48,265 bases of DNA, from assembly GCF_017814435.1 (NCBI RefSeq), contig NZ_JAGJCB010000026.1, forward strand, positions 1 to 48,265. The letters run 5' to 3'. Source of the DNA: Mariniflexile gromovii. GTDB taxonomy: Bacteria > Bacteroidota > Bacteroidia > Flavobacteriales > Flavobacteriaceae. This document shows positions 1 through 8,901 of the stretch, piece by piece. Under the pieces are notes generated by a model. That model did not search any database. It was not told the origin of the DNA and saw only the letters and a program-made list of their open reading frames with translations. Positions within the stretch are counted from its first letter, which is position 1. Every line of letters starts with the position of its first letter. Made by a program: the position numbers and the translations under genes.

Positions 1-117
1 AGTGAGGGCAAAAATAAAATGTCTGTGTTAAACGCCGTGAGAAATAAAATCATTCACCGTATTTTTGCTGTAATAAAAAACCAAACTATTTATAAAAATA
101 ATTTGGTTTTATCATAG
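1..117 (+). CDS. IS110-like transposase, C-terminal fragment (cut by window start)
   Basis: Frame 1 is open from the first base to a TAG at 115-117 and gives 38 residues ending in a basic stretch (KMSVLNAVRNKIIHRIFAV, then a polar tail). From memory this resembles the C-terminus of IS110/IS116/IS902 transposases, which are DEDD recombinases guided by a bridge RNA. The body of the gene lies outside the window. The last codons run through a hairpin (AAACCAAA...TTTGGTTT, 79-110) that may also terminate transcription. The same sequence occurs inverted at the other end of the window. The family assignment rests on a short tail, so other IS families remain possible. Confidence 0.55.
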   Translation, partial: SEGKNKMSVLNAVRNKIIHRIFAVIKNQTIYKNNLVLS

Positions 118-123
118 AAATCA
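1..123 (+). mobile_element. 3' end of an insertion sequence (left copy)
   Basis: Bases 3-123 are identical to the reverse complement of 48145-48265. Identity stops abruptly after ATAGAAATCA, where the left flank reads GTGTGACG and the right flank reads ACCTGACA. This marks the IS boundary to within a few bases. No terminal inverted repeat is evident, which fits IS110-type elements. Confidence 0.7.
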
Positions 124-180
124 GTGTGACGTGGAACTTCAATTTGTCAAAATAAAAAATAATTGCACCCAACGGCTTAA

Positions 181-285
181 AATATTTTGAACTCCATTTG
201 GTGAGATTACTTCGTCGCACACTCCTCGTAATGACGGAAACATTAAACCTAAACGTTATTGCGAATAACGAAACAATCTGTTCAT
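181..285. repeat. Degenerate copy of the 'cattgcgag' palindromic repeat
   Basis: The arm GAGATTACTTCG...CGTAATGACG (203-238) is followed by a degraded opposite arm (ATTGCGAATAACGAAACAATCTG, 258-280). Both arms match the better-preserved copies at 1420-1680. The rest of the 124-547 gap is AT-rich, and I see no gene and no convincing consensus promoter in it. Confidence 0.6.
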
Positions 286-547
286 CACCTACCTACAACT
301 TCTTTAAGGAAAAGATCTACTTTCACCTAGCCCCCATAAAAAAACAGACCAACGACATATATATTGTATTCTTTTGATTACAATAAAGTATTTTCGTCGA
401 TTTTTTTTGTGCTTTAAACTTTATTTATTTACTATTGTTTCAGAATTCAGTACGCCAAGTATTGTATTTATCATATTATGATTTTGCCCCGAAATCCCTC
501 CAAATTCATAATGTCTCTCACACAAAATTTATTAAAAAACAGACGTT

Positions 548-1393
548 ATGAAAAAACCTACATTTCGTAAAAGATCGATGCTCCTATTTTTCGTATTGGC
601 GAGCGCATTAAGTTTTTCAAAAAGTATTTCTAGCAATACTTTAATAGATACCAACCTAAGTACATCCAATTCTTATTCATCCACCACGAGCGATAATAAA
701 TTATGGCTTAATTTAACATCCAACAGCGGTGTATTCAATCAAATATTAATTGGTTATGTAGAAGGTGCAACCGATGGTTTGGACGCAGTAAATTACGATG
801 CACCAAAAACAATTGGTAGTAATTATTCGGCTGCGTTATATTCTTGCATTCCTAATTCAAACAAAAAATTTATTATTCAAGGAAAATATCCTACCAGCAT
901 ACACAAGAACGAAATTATTAAATTAGGTTTTGGAAAAATTACAGATCCTGCTACGTTATACACCTTATCCATATCAAAAATACAAGGCGATTTTTTAAGT
1001 AACAATCCTATTTATATAAAAGATAATTTACTTAATAAAATGCACGATTTAACCCAAAGTAATTATACATTTACCTCTGAGGTGGGCGAGTTTAATCATC
1101 GTTTTGAAATAAGGTTTAGCATGCTTACTTTAACAACTGAAAATGAAACTTTGGAGTCAACATCTCTTAAAATTGTTGAGTTAGATAACGATAATGTACA
1201 GTTTACCACTTCAAACAATTTAAGTATTAAGGCGGTTCAAATATTTAATATCCTTGGAAAAGAACTTTATAGTTTTAAAGGCAAAACACATACCGAAACT
1301 TACAAACTTTCAAACCTACACCATAGTGTGTTTATTGCAAAAGTAACATTATCCAACGGTGCCGTAATAACTAAAAAGGGATTTAAGAGATAA
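548..1393 (+). CDS. Secreted protein with T9SS type A sorting domain
   Basis: 281 residues. The N-terminus has a basic start followed by a hydrophobic stretch (about residues 9-25), a Sec signal peptide. The middle (30-195) is a Ser/Thr/Asn-rich region typical of beta-sheet surface proteins and I cannot assign it to a family. The last ~75 residues form a T9SS type A C-terminal domain: a strand with 'IKAVQIFNILGKEL', then 'TYKLSNL', then a final 'ITKKGFKR'. The protein should therefore be exported by Sec and then passed to the cell surface or medium by the type IX system. The ATG at 548 is directly followed by the signal peptide. It stands alone, facing the convergent TonB receptor gene across a repeat cluster. 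Its function beyond secretion is unknown. Confidence 0.75.
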   Translation: MKKPTFRKRSMLLFFVLASALSFSKSISSNTLIDTNLSTSNSYSSTTSDNKLWLNLTSNSGVFNQILIGYVEGATDGLDAVNYDAPKTIGSNYSAALYSCIPNSNKKFIIQGKYPTSIHKNEIIKLGFGKITDPATLYTLSISKIQGDFLSNNPIYIKDNLLNKMHDLTQSNYTFTSEVGEFNHRFEIRFSMLTLTTENETLESTSLKIVELDNDNVQFTTSNNLSIKAVQIFNILGKELYSFKGKTHTETYKLSNLHHSVFIAKVTLSNGAVITKKGFKR

Positions 1394-1421
1394 GGTTATT
1401 GCCAGATAGAAACCCCGCTAC

Positions 1422-1678
1422 GTCATTGCGAACGCAGTGAAGCCATCTGTTTATCCTGCTACGTCATTGCGAGGAACGAAGCAATCTGTTTATCCATTAG
1501 TTAGAAATACTTTGGAATTCTGGTCATGAGATTACTTCAGTCGTACCTCCTTCGTAATGACGGAAACATGATAGATAACGTCATTGCGAGGTACGAAGCA
1601 ATCTGTTTATCGCTTAGTTTCAACACATAGAACTCCGGTCATGAGATTACTTCTGTTACACCTCCTTCGTAATGACGT
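1422..1678. repeat. Cluster of long imperfect inverted repeats ('cattgcgagg' family)
   Basis: Arm A (GTCATTGCGAGGNACGAAGC followed by AATCTGTTTATC) occurs at about 1422-1456 (degenerate), 1461-1495 and 1579-1613. Its approximate reverse complement, arm B (GAGATTACTTC...CCTTCGTAATGACG), occurs at 1528-1562 and 1645-1678. Two A-B units lie in tandem, each able to fold into a long hairpin with a loop of 30-35 nt. The cluster fills the space between two convergent genes and could terminate both transcripts. I recall the family as widespread in flavobacterial chromosomes. No gene is visible in 1394-1677. Confidence 0.8.
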
Positions 1679-4089
1679 TACAAACTATATTTTAAAGACA
1701 AAATAAAGTTCCTACCAGCAGCGGCAATACCAGATGAATAGGTTTTATAACGTTGGTCTGTAATATTCTCTAAACTGGCCGTTATGGTAGTCGATTTACT
1801 TACTTGATATTGGCCCCTAAAATTAAGAGTGTACCAAGACGGGCTGTATGGGTTGCCATTAACGTCTTTAGCATATATATAATCTTTTTCAATTTCAGAA
1901 GGAGCCAATTGAAGAAAAGAAAGTTCGTTATTGTAAACCGCGAAAGCATCCAATTTTAAATGGTTATGCGTAAAAACCAAATGGGTGTTCCCAAAGTTAG
2001 GTGCTGCATGTCTAACAGGCATTTCAATACCATCCTCTTCTTCGGTACCACCAACTACACTGTATTGCGAGGTTAGGTTTAATTGATTGGTTATAGGTAA
2101 TTTAAAACCCATTTCAAAACCGTAAATCCACGCTTTGGAGGCGTTTTGTATGGCTTGCACGTTGCTTAACTCGCCATCGTACATAATTTGGCTTTCACCA
2201 TTTAAAGTAAAATCGCGTCGCACCAAGGCATTATCCAAATAGGTATAATAACTTGATACATCTAAAATAAACTTTTCATTAAAATTAAGTTTTAAACCCA
2301 ATTCGCCACCGTAGGCATACTCCGATTTTAAGTTGTTATTCGGCACTACCACCGACCCAGGCTCAGAGTCGAACACCTTCCCTATATCATCTATATTGGG
2401 CGCTCTAAATGCCGATGATGCGTTCAATTTCCACTGTAAAACGGGGTTGGGCGACCAACGGATTCCGGCAGTACCTGTTAGTGCCGAAGCCTCGGTTTTT
2501 GCCGTGTTAAATGGTAGGTTTAGGTACTGGTTGTTCTCAGTAAAATCGGCATTTGAAACGATGTAATTAAAACGTAAGCCCGATTGAAACACAAATTTTA
2601 AATTAGGCTTGTACTTGATACTGCTATAAGCTGCAGCCGATTGCCAACTGGAACCATTAGGGTACCGTGATACGGTTGGTATGATGGTGTTGGTACTTAT
2701 ATTTTCTTCTTCACCATGCGACATCACTTTATTATAAAGGTATTCAACCCCATAAAAAAGTTCGGTTTTAAGCGCTAAGTTTTTTTCAAAATCTAAATTA
2801 AAGGAATAAGCATCAACCGCTTCATCTCTTATATTTCTAATGGAGGATTGAAAATCTCTATCCATTCGGCTTTCTTGAAAATTTTGGTAGGCTATGGTGG
2901 CTTTTATTTTATCGTAAAAGTTAGAATGACTGCTCAATTTGGTGATTTGCAAATTAGACATGAACCAGTTTTGTGGGCCATAATTCCATTCTGCCGAACG
3001 CAAGGTGGTATTTCTGTATCTAATTAATCGGTCGTATCTAGCATAATCGGATGTGGTGGTGTAAAACAAACCCAAATCGAAACTTAAATTGTTTTCAGGT
3101 TTATAATGCACTTTTTGCATCAAACTTAATTGTTGGTAACCTGTTGTTTTTTGCACTAACGGATTGTTGTTTTCAACCATAACGTCTCCCGCATTGGTAA
3201 TTGAGACATATTCGGGCCTTAAATAGTCGTTAGGACCGTGGGCACCCATGCGTAAATCGCCAAAATCATTATAACTGATATTGGTTAAAAATGCCCATTC
3301 TTTGTAACCCAAATTAAAATCGATATGACCTGTTTTTTCGTTACTGGCGGTGGCATATCTTACAATGGTATTTGCCTTAAAAAACAACGAATCGGTTAAC
3401 GATGTTTGAGGTTGTTGCGTGTAAAAGCTCATAACGCCACCAATGGCATCGCTTCCATAAATAACGGAGCCCGAACCCAGTGTAACTTCGGTATTTTGAA
3501 TTGAAAAAGGGTCGATGGAAATAACGTTTTGCAAATTGCCGCCTCTAAAAATGGCATTGTTCATTCTTACGCCATCCACAGTAATTAATAATCGGTTGGT
3601 TGAAAACCCCCTAATCATAGGGCTTCCACCACCCAACTGGCTTTTTTGCACATACACTTGCCCTGTGCCCTCTAATACATCGGCACTGGTTTGTGGGTTT
3701 GCAAACTGAATAGACTCGGCATTTATATTGATTATTTTTTGAGGGATATCGCGTTTATTCTGTTCAAACTTGGATGCGGAAATTACAATTTCATCCAAAC
3801 CTTCGGTGTTCGACACTAAGTAAACACGGTTTAATTGCCCCAATTGCGCTTTAGTTATCTCTTTAAGAATGTGTGATAGGTGCTTAAAATAAATGATTTC
3901 CGTATTTGAAAAAGCACTTAAAGATGCCTCGCCCAAAAAGTTGGTAACTGTACTTTTAGATTTATCTACATTGTAAATAGCTACTCCAAAAACAGGTTCT
4001 TTTGTTAGGCTATTTAAAACCTTGATGTTTTGAGCCTTTAATTGTATGATGACCAAAAAAAAGAATGAAATAGCAAAAAAAGACTTCAT
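1678..4089 (-). CDS. TonB-dependent outer-membrane receptor, heme-receptor-like
   Basis: 803 residues. It has a signal peptide (1-19), a small carboxypeptidase-D-regulatory-like beta domain (about 20-100), a plug domain (about 110-225) and a long beta-barrel ending in an aromatic/hydrophobic C-terminal strand (FILSLKYSL). The plug motif 'PMIRGFSTNRLLITVDGVRMNN...GSDAIGGVMSFYT' is very close in style to Bacteroidota hemin/hemoglobin receptors of the HmuR type, so heme or a similar iron source is the likely substrate; that is inference. The start lies 3 nt after the recO stop, making it the third gene of porZ-recO-receptor. The TAA stop is immediately followed by an arm of the palindromic repeat cluster. 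Confidence 0.8.
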   Translation of the reverse strand: MKSFFAISFFFLVIIQLKAQNIKVLNSLTKEPVFGVAIYNVDKSKSTVTNFLGEASLSAFSNTEIIYFKHLSHILKEITKAQLGQLNRVYLVSNTEGLDEIVISASKFEQNKRDIPQKIININAESIQFANPQTSADVLEGTGQVYVQKSQLGGGSPMIRGFSTNRLLITVDGVRMNNAIFRGGNLQNVISIDPFSIQNTEVTLGSGSVIYGSDAIGGVMSFYTQQPQTSLTDSLFFKANTIVRYATASNEKTGHIDFNLGYKEWAFLTNISYNDFGDLRMGAHGPNDYLRPEYVSITNAGDVMVENNNPLVQKTTGYQQLSLMQKVHYKPENNLSFDLGLFYTTTSDYARYDRLIRYRNTTLRSAEWNYGPQNWFMSNLQITKLSSHSNFYDKIKATIAYQNFQESRMDRDFQSSIRNIRDEAVDAYSFNLDFEKNLALKTELFYGVEYLYNKVMSHGEEENISTNTIIPTVSRYPNGSSWQSAAAYSSIKYKPNLKFVFQSGLRFNYIVSNADFTENNQYLNLPFNTAKTEASALTGTAGIRWSPNPVLQWKLNASSAFRAPNIDDIGKVFDSEPGSVVVPNNNLKSEYAYGGELGLKLNFNEKFILDVSSYYTYLDNALVRRDFTLNGESQIMYDGELSNVQAIQNASKAWIYGFEMGFKLPITNQLNLTSQYSVVGGTEEEDGIEMPVRHAAPNFGNTHLVFTHNHLKLDAFAVYNNELSFLQLAPSEIEKDYIYAKDVNGNPYSPSWYTLNFRGQYQVSKSTTITASLENITDQRYKTYSSGIAAAGRNFILSLKYSL

Positions 4090-4092
4090 GGG

Positions 4093-4812
4093 TTAATTAA
4101 AAACTTGATTAAAAACTTGCAATGATTTAGGTGGCTTAAAACTACCCAAATGTAATTCAAAATAAAGCAACATCATATTTAAAAAGGATTGGCGTTGTTT
4201 TGAATTAATTTTAACAGTAGATAAGGCATCAAATGTTGTGCCTAACAACTGTTTTAGAAGTGTTAAATTTTCGCCCGAAATAGTGTAATTGTCATGCTGG
4301 TTGGTTTGAAATTTGCCTTCTTTCAAACTAAAATAGTTATAATCCAAATGCATGGTTTCTGGATAAAACCCTAAGTATTTTGTTAAATTGAGAAGGAATA
4401 ATAAATGAAAATTTGAATATTCAGATTGTTCATCTAACCATAACAGGGTTGTTTCAATGTAGCTAAATAAGGTTTCGTTTGGTTCTTCCTCCTGTAAAGT
4501 ACTCGATAATATTTCAGATAAAAACATTACGATGGCACTTTTTAAAACATGTGTATGCAAACTACTGTAAACATGGTTCATTTTCGTATCGCTAACACTT
4601 TGTAAAGATCTGTTTTGTTTATAACCTATACTTAGTTGTATTTGAGATAGTGGTTGAAAATAAGCTGCTTTGGTATTCGATTTTTTGCTTTTTAAAACAC
4701 CTCGCAATAAAAAACCAACAACGCCCAAGTGCTGGGTATAGCATTTTACAATTAAATCGTTGTCCTTGTATTTTAATTTTGAAAGTACAATCGCATTTGT
4801 AGTAATAAGCAT
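4093..4812 (-). CDS. recO: DNA repair protein RecO
   Basis: 239 residues, the normal length for RecO, which loads RecA onto SSB-coated DNA in the RecFOR pathway. The N-terminal OB-fold is clear (MLITTNAIVLSKLKYKDNDLIV, then 'YTQHLGVVGFLLRGVLKSK'), followed by the helical C-terminal domain. The zinc-finger cysteines found in some RecO proteins are absent, as in many Bacteroidota. The ATG overlaps the stop of the upstream porZ-like gene (TAATG, 1-nt overlap), so translation is probably coupled. The TonB receptor follows after 3 nt. Confidence 0.92.
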   Translation of the reverse strand: MLITTNAIVLSKLKYKDNDLIVKCYTQHLGVVGFLLRGVLKSKKSNTKAAYFQPLSQIQLSIGYKQNRSLQSVSDTKMNHVYSSLHTHVLKSAIVMFLSEILSSTLQEEEPNETLFSYIETTLLWLDEQSEYSNFHLLFLLNLTKYLGFYPETMHLDYNYFSLKEGKFQTNQHDNYTISGENLTLLKQLLGTTFDALSTVKINSKQRQSFLNMMLLYFELHLGSFKPPKSLQVFNQVFN

Positions 4813-7145
4813 TATCTAACTACCATTAATTTTAAAACTTTGGTTTCGTAAGTGTCTAAATCTGACAACATCACTAGATACACACCAGATGCCACCACGT
4901 TATTAGCTAAGTTTTTACCGTTCCAGTAGGCTGTTCCGCCATCAATCTCTAGGTTATACCCATTATAGCGTTGGTTGGTTCTAGATTGTGCTTCGGCTAC
5001 CAAATTACCTTCAATATCGGTTATTTTTATGTTGACATTTTCTGAAATGTCTTTAATCTTTACTTTTTGATCTACAATATTAAAGGTTGGCCGTACAGGG
5101 TTTGGGTAAGCATAAGCCTTTTCTAAAGTATCAAAAGTGCTTGAACTACCCGATTGAAAAGACACCAAGCCTTTACTGGTTGCTATGTAAATAACACCGT
5201 TAGTACTGTCTATTGACACATCGTTGATGGTATTTGATGGTAAGGGTGAGTTATCTTTAGTAAAATGGTAGATGGTTTTTTGTCCATCTGAAGACAAATA
5301 AAAGATGCCCGAGTCGGCAGTTCCTATCCACTTGTTATTAGAACCATCTACCTCTATATCTGTAATAAGTTGCTGAAACAATAGCTCTTTGGCGATGCCA
5401 TCTTCAAAAATAATAATTTCATCTACCTCAACATTATCATCGAAGAAAGTGGATGTGTTGTACAGAACCCGCAAACCGCTAAAAGTGCCTATCCAAAGTT
5501 GGTTTCTATTGTCCAATGCTAAAGCAGTAGCGAATTCAGTAGGCATGTTTTCTTCCTCTTTATAAACACTTTTTATTTTTGGACTTCCATTGTTCTCGTT
5601 AAAACCAATAAGTCCATTGCTATAGCTAGCAAGCCATATGGTTCCATCGGCACCAATAACCAAATCTCCAAATCCTAAATTAGATGATGGTGATGAAATT
5701 ATACTCGAAAAATCGAACGATTTCCAAGTATTGTTTTCAAATTTATTTAGAGGCGCTTTTACCCTGCCATTGGTTACCCACAAAGCACCATTCGCATCAA
5801 ATTCACATAAATCTGTTAAATAAAATTCCTCAAAAAACGGGATTAATGTACTATTGGTTTTGTTATGGATTTTTGAAACCTCTTTGTTTTCTAATTCAAT
5901 AAGCCCCGAGTAATAGGAGCTAACAAATACTTGATTTTCTTTAAATGGATTTACGGCTACTTTAGACAAAAAATGAGGCTCACTTATTTTAGAACTAAAA
6001 GCATCATAAGGTATATTCAACCATTTATTATTTTGATAATTACTGATTCCTGAAATTTGACGACCACCACTCCAATTGTAAAATACGCCATGACCCCCAT
6101 AGGCAACCCAAAGATTTTGGTTTTTAAATTCCAATGAATAAGGATTGTTTAGTAATGGTCCATCTGGGTGAATTTCTTCAAAACTATCAGGCGCGGTAAT
6201 GGGCGTTTTTAAAACGCCAAAATCGGTAGTGCCAATATAAACAAAATTAGCATCGGTGGTAGCCGAGGTATATTGCGTTGAAAAATCTGGACTAATAGCC
6301 ACTTGTGATACGATTGTAAAACTGTTATTGTAAACAAACACATTATTTGACGTGGTAACAACCAAATTGCCTAATACATTTTTAACCTCTAAGGGTGGCG
6401 TATTGTATTGGAATAAGGGGTTCAACACATCATTTACTACTTGAAATAGTTGGCTATTTGCATTTACTGCGTATAACTTATCTTCAACTGTTTCAATTGC
6501 GGTGAAATCTCCTGTTGTAACTGTTTGCCAATTTTGGTAATCAATTAAATTAGGACTTGCCACTAACGCTTTTTTTAATCCGTTTCCTCCAGAACAAGCT
6601 GCATAAATATAATCTCCAAAAACGGCGGTTTGATTTATTTGTATTTGACTACCTCCATTACCAATATAGTAAGTGTCTCCAAATTCCAAACGTTCCAAAT
6701 TGAAAACCGAAATTCCGTAATTAGTTGCTATATAAACCAAATTCCTATAAGGATTAAAGTGATTGATTCTTTTTTGTACAGCAGGAATGGTTGGTTTTTC
6801 AAGAATATCTATAACCGTTAAAATTTCATCATCGTTATCAAAAGCAATTTCTATAAGGCCGTTTTCATACCCAATAACCAACAATTGATAAGCTTCACTG
6901 TAATAAATAGTTGAAATGGTTTCACCGGACAAGCCATTAATTGTATTTAATTCTTTTATCTCATTAGTAACTAAATCGATACTAAATACGGCGTTTTCTG
7001 CAGCAGCATAAACCCTACCATTGCCTTGAACAACCTCTTTAATGTTATTATATGAAAAATGACCTTTCCAAAGTGCAGAAAAATCTTGTGCATATTGAAA
7101 TAATGGCATTAAACAAATTATAAGTACAATGAGTCTTTTAATCAT
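4812..7145 (-). CDS. porZ: PorZ-like T9SS protein (beta-propellers plus sorting domain)
   Basis: 777 residues from ATG 7145. It begins with a signal peptide (MIKRLIVLIICLMPLFQYAQ), has two seven-bladed propeller-like regions with repeated 'LWVAYGG', 'IWLASYSNGL', 'LWIGTFSGL', 'KWIGTADSGIF' blades of the two-component-regulator-propeller kind, and ends in a T9SS type A sorting domain (about 700-777, starting 'AYPNPVRP'). Length, domain order and the N-terminal 'LWKGHFSYNNIKEV' match PorZ, the surface partner of the sortase PorU that delivers anionic LPS to T9SS cargo. An in-frame TTG at 7166 lies inside a promoter -7 box and was rejected as start. First gene of the operon with recO and the TonB receptor. 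Confidence 0.78.
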   Translation of the reverse strand: MIKRLIVLIICLMPLFQYAQDFSALWKGHFSYNNIKEVVQGNGRVYAAAENAVFSIDLVTNEIKELNTINGLSGETISTIYYSEAYQLLVIGYENGLIEIAFDNDDEILTVIDILEKPTIPAVQKRINHFNPYRNLVYIATNYGISVFNLERLEFGDTYYIGNGGSQIQINQTAVFGDYIYAACSGGNGLKKALVASPNLIDYQNWQTVTTGDFTAIETVEDKLYAVNANSQLFQVVNDVLNPLFQYNTPPLEVKNVLGNLVVTTSNNVFVYNNSFTIVSQVAISPDFSTQYTSATTDANFVYIGTTDFGVLKTPITAPDSFEEIHPDGPLLNNPYSLEFKNQNLWVAYGGHGVFYNWSGGRQISGISNYQNNKWLNIPYDAFSSKISEPHFLSKVAVNPFKENQVFVSSYYSGLIELENKEVSKIHNKTNSTLIPFFEEFYLTDLCEFDANGALWVTNGRVKAPLNKFENNTWKSFDFSSIISSPSSNLGFGDLVIGADGTIWLASYSNGLIGFNENNGSPKIKSVYKEEENMPTEFATALALDNRNQLWIGTFSGLRVLYNTSTFFDDNVEVDEIIIFEDGIAKELLFQQLITDIEVDGSNNKWIGTADSGIFYLSSDGQKTIYHFTKDNSPLPSNTINDVSIDSTNGVIYIATSKGLVSFQSGSSSTFDTLEKAYAYPNPVRPTFNIVDQKVKIKDISENVNIKITDIEGNLVAEAQSRTNQRYNGYNLEIDGGTAYWNGKNLANNVVASGVYLVMLSDLDTYETKVLKLMVVR

Positions 7146-7163
7146 TTTTAAATTTTCAATGTT

Positions 7164-7171
7164 CAAATATA
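7164..7171 (-). promoter_or_regulatory. -7 box of the porZ-recO operon
   Basis: On the minus strand TATATTTG matches the Bacteroidota -7 consensus TAnnTTTG. It would place the transcript start only about 12-14 nt before the ATG at 7145. No clear TTTG -33 box is seen at the right distance. Confidence 0.45.
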
Positions 7172-7210
7172 TTTATAACTAACGAGTTTTGCTTTAAAAT
7201 AATATATAAT

Positions 7211-7250
7211 AAAACAAAAAAGCTTCCTGTTTGCACTAGGAAGCTTTAGT
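7211..7250 (-). terminator. Rho-independent terminator of gdhA
   Basis: Read on the minus strand: stem AAAGCTTCCT, loop AGTGCAAAC, AGGAAGCTTT, then a T-rich tail. Ten perfect base pairs. It lies about 20 nt after the gdhA stop and upstream of the porZ promoter. Confidence 0.88.
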
Positions 7251-7269
7251 TTTTATTTATGTTTGATTT

Positions 7270-8613
7270 CTACACAATGCCTTGTGCCAACATAGCATCG
7301 GCTACTTTAACAAAACCTGCAATATTAGCGCCTTTAACATAATCGATATAACCATCTTCTTGTTTACCATATTTGGTACAAGAATCGTGAATATTGGCCA
7401 TAATATCTTTCAGTTTTAAATCCACCTCTTCTCTGGTCCAATTAAAGCGCAATGAGTTTTGGGTCATCTCTAATCCAGAAGTAGCAACACCTCCTGCATT
7501 TGATGCTTTTCCTGGCGCATAAAGAATTTTTGCTTTGTGGAATTCGCGAACCGCATTAATGGTAGATGGCATATTAGCACCTTCACTAACACAAATACAG
7601 CCGTTTTTTAAAAGTGTTTTTGCATCATTTTCATTAAGTTCATTTTGTGTGGCACATGGCAATGCAATATCACATGTTACCTCCCAAGGTGTTTTTCCTT
7701 TAACAAATTTGGCTTTTGGATATGTTTCTAAATACTCGCTAATCCTTGCTCTTTTAACATTTTTAAGTTCCATTATAAGTGCTAATTTTTCGGCATTTAT
7801 ACCTTCGGCGTCATGAATATATCCAGAAGAATCGGACATTGTTAAAACTTTTGCTCCTAATTGAATGCATTTTTCAACAGCATATTGAGCCACGTTACCT
7901 GAACCGGAAACCACAACTTGTTTGCCTTTAAAATCTTTTCCTTTAGTTTCAAGCATTTTTTGTGCAAAATACACTGTTCCATAACCAGTTGCTTCAGGTC
8001 TTATTAATGAACCTCCCCAAGACAATCCTTTACCAGTTAAAACCCCAGTAAATTCATTTTTTAGTTTTTTGTACATCCCGAAAAGGAAACCTATTTCTCT
8101 AGCGCCAACACCTATGTCGCCTGCAGGGACATCGGTGTTTGGCCCAATATGTCTACATAATTCGCTCATAAAAGCATGACAAAAACGCATAATTTCACCA
8201 TCACTTTTTCCTTTTGGGTCAAAATCGCTCCCACCTTTTCCTCCACCCATTGGCAAAGTGGTTAAACTATTTTTAAACACCTGTTCAAAAGCTAAGAACT
8301 TTAAAATACTCATATTTACGGTAGGGTGGAATCTTAAACCACCTTTATAGGGGCCAATAGCCGAATTCATTTGAATTCTATAACCTCTATTCACTTGTAT
8401 TTCGCCCGCATCGTCTACCCAACACACGCGAAATGTTATCACGCGTTCGGGCTCTACCATTCTTAGCAAAATATTTTTACCAAAATATATATCGTGTTCA
8501 ACGATGTAAGGAATTACAGTTTCTGCAACCTCCTCTACTGCTTGTAAAAACTCTGGTTCATTACCATTTCGTTCTTTTACAAGATTTAAAAAAGCTTCAA
8601 CATTACTATTCAT
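7270..8613 (-). CDS. gdhA: Glutamate dehydrogenase (NADP-type, hexameric)
   Basis: 447 residues, the standard length of the hexameric 50-kDa family. It interconverts 2-oxoglutarate plus ammonia and glutamate in the cytoplasm. Visible motifs: the substrate-binding 'KGGLRFHP' and 'PMGGGKGGSDFDPKG' with the catalytic-site lysines, 'DVPAGDIGVGAREIGF' with the catalytic aspartate, the Rossmann 'VVSGSGNVAQ', and the C-terminal 'NAGGVATSGLEMTQNS'. The sequence is of the GdhA (NADP) subtype. It is monocistronic with a strong terminator. The upstream gap carries a minus-strand -7 box at 8749-8756. Confidence 0.93.
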   Translation of the reverse strand: MNSNVEAFLNLVKERNGNEPEFLQAVEEVAETVIPYIVEHDIYFGKNILLRMVEPERVITFRVCWVDDAGEIQVNRGYRIQMNSAIGPYKGGLRFHPTVNMSILKFLAFEQVFKNSLTTLPMGGGKGGSDFDPKGKSDGEIMRFCHAFMSELCRHIGPNTDVPAGDIGVGAREIGFLFGMYKKLKNEFTGVLTGKGLSWGGSLIRPEATGYGTVYFAQKMLETKGKDFKGKQVVVSGSGNVAQYAVEKCIQLGAKVLTMSDSSGYIHDAEGINAEKLALIMELKNVKRARISEYLETYPKAKFVKGKTPWEVTCDIALPCATQNELNENDAKTLLKNGCICVSEGANMPSTINAVREFHKAKILYAPGKASNAGGVATSGLEMTQNSLRFNWTREEVDLKLKDIMANIHDSCTKYGKQEDGYIDYVKGANIAGFVKVADAMLAQGIV

Positions 8614-8748
8614 TGGTTTTATTTATTAATTTAATATTTGTACCCTAGTTAAAAATATTTCTTTAAATTTGTACGGTTATTCGTTATACACGACAAACAA
8701 CATGATTTAAAAATGCATTATATTTATTGAAAAAACAATTTATTGGTG

Positions 8749-8756
8749 CAAATATA
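8749..8756 (-). promoter_or_regulatory. Candidate -7 box for gdhA
   Basis: The minus strand reads TATATTTG (TAnnTTTG consensus). It would give a leader of about 130 nt to gdhA. No matching TTTG at 19-21 nt upstream, so support is moderate. Confidence 0.35.
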
Positions 8757-8836
8757 CGTTATCTTTAAAAATAACGCTATTTTATTTTCAAATTCGCAAT
8801 TAATATTTTCTCGCTTTAAGCACCAAATTATAATTA

Positions 8837-8867
8837 TTTGTTTCTTTATCGAGTTTTTATATATTTG
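8837..8867 (+). promoter_or_regulatory. Consensus Bacteroidota sigma-A promoter for the outer-membrane gene
   Basis: TTTG (8837-8840), 19-nt spacer, TATATTTG (8860-8867). This matches TTTG-N19-TAnnTTTG exactly. Transcription should start near 8874, about 28 nt before the ATG at 8902. Confidence 0.75.
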
Positions 8868-8901
8868 TTATTATTAATGCCTCAAAAACAGAATCTTATT
8901 T

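Noticed and set aside
1422-1678. CRISPR array
   Set aside because: The repeats are alternating inverted arms with unequal spacing and no cas genes are present; they are palindromic interspersed repeats.
7146-7166. TTG start adding 7 residues to the PorZ-like protein
   Set aside because: The TTG is part of the -7 box and the signal peptide begins at the ATG at 7145.
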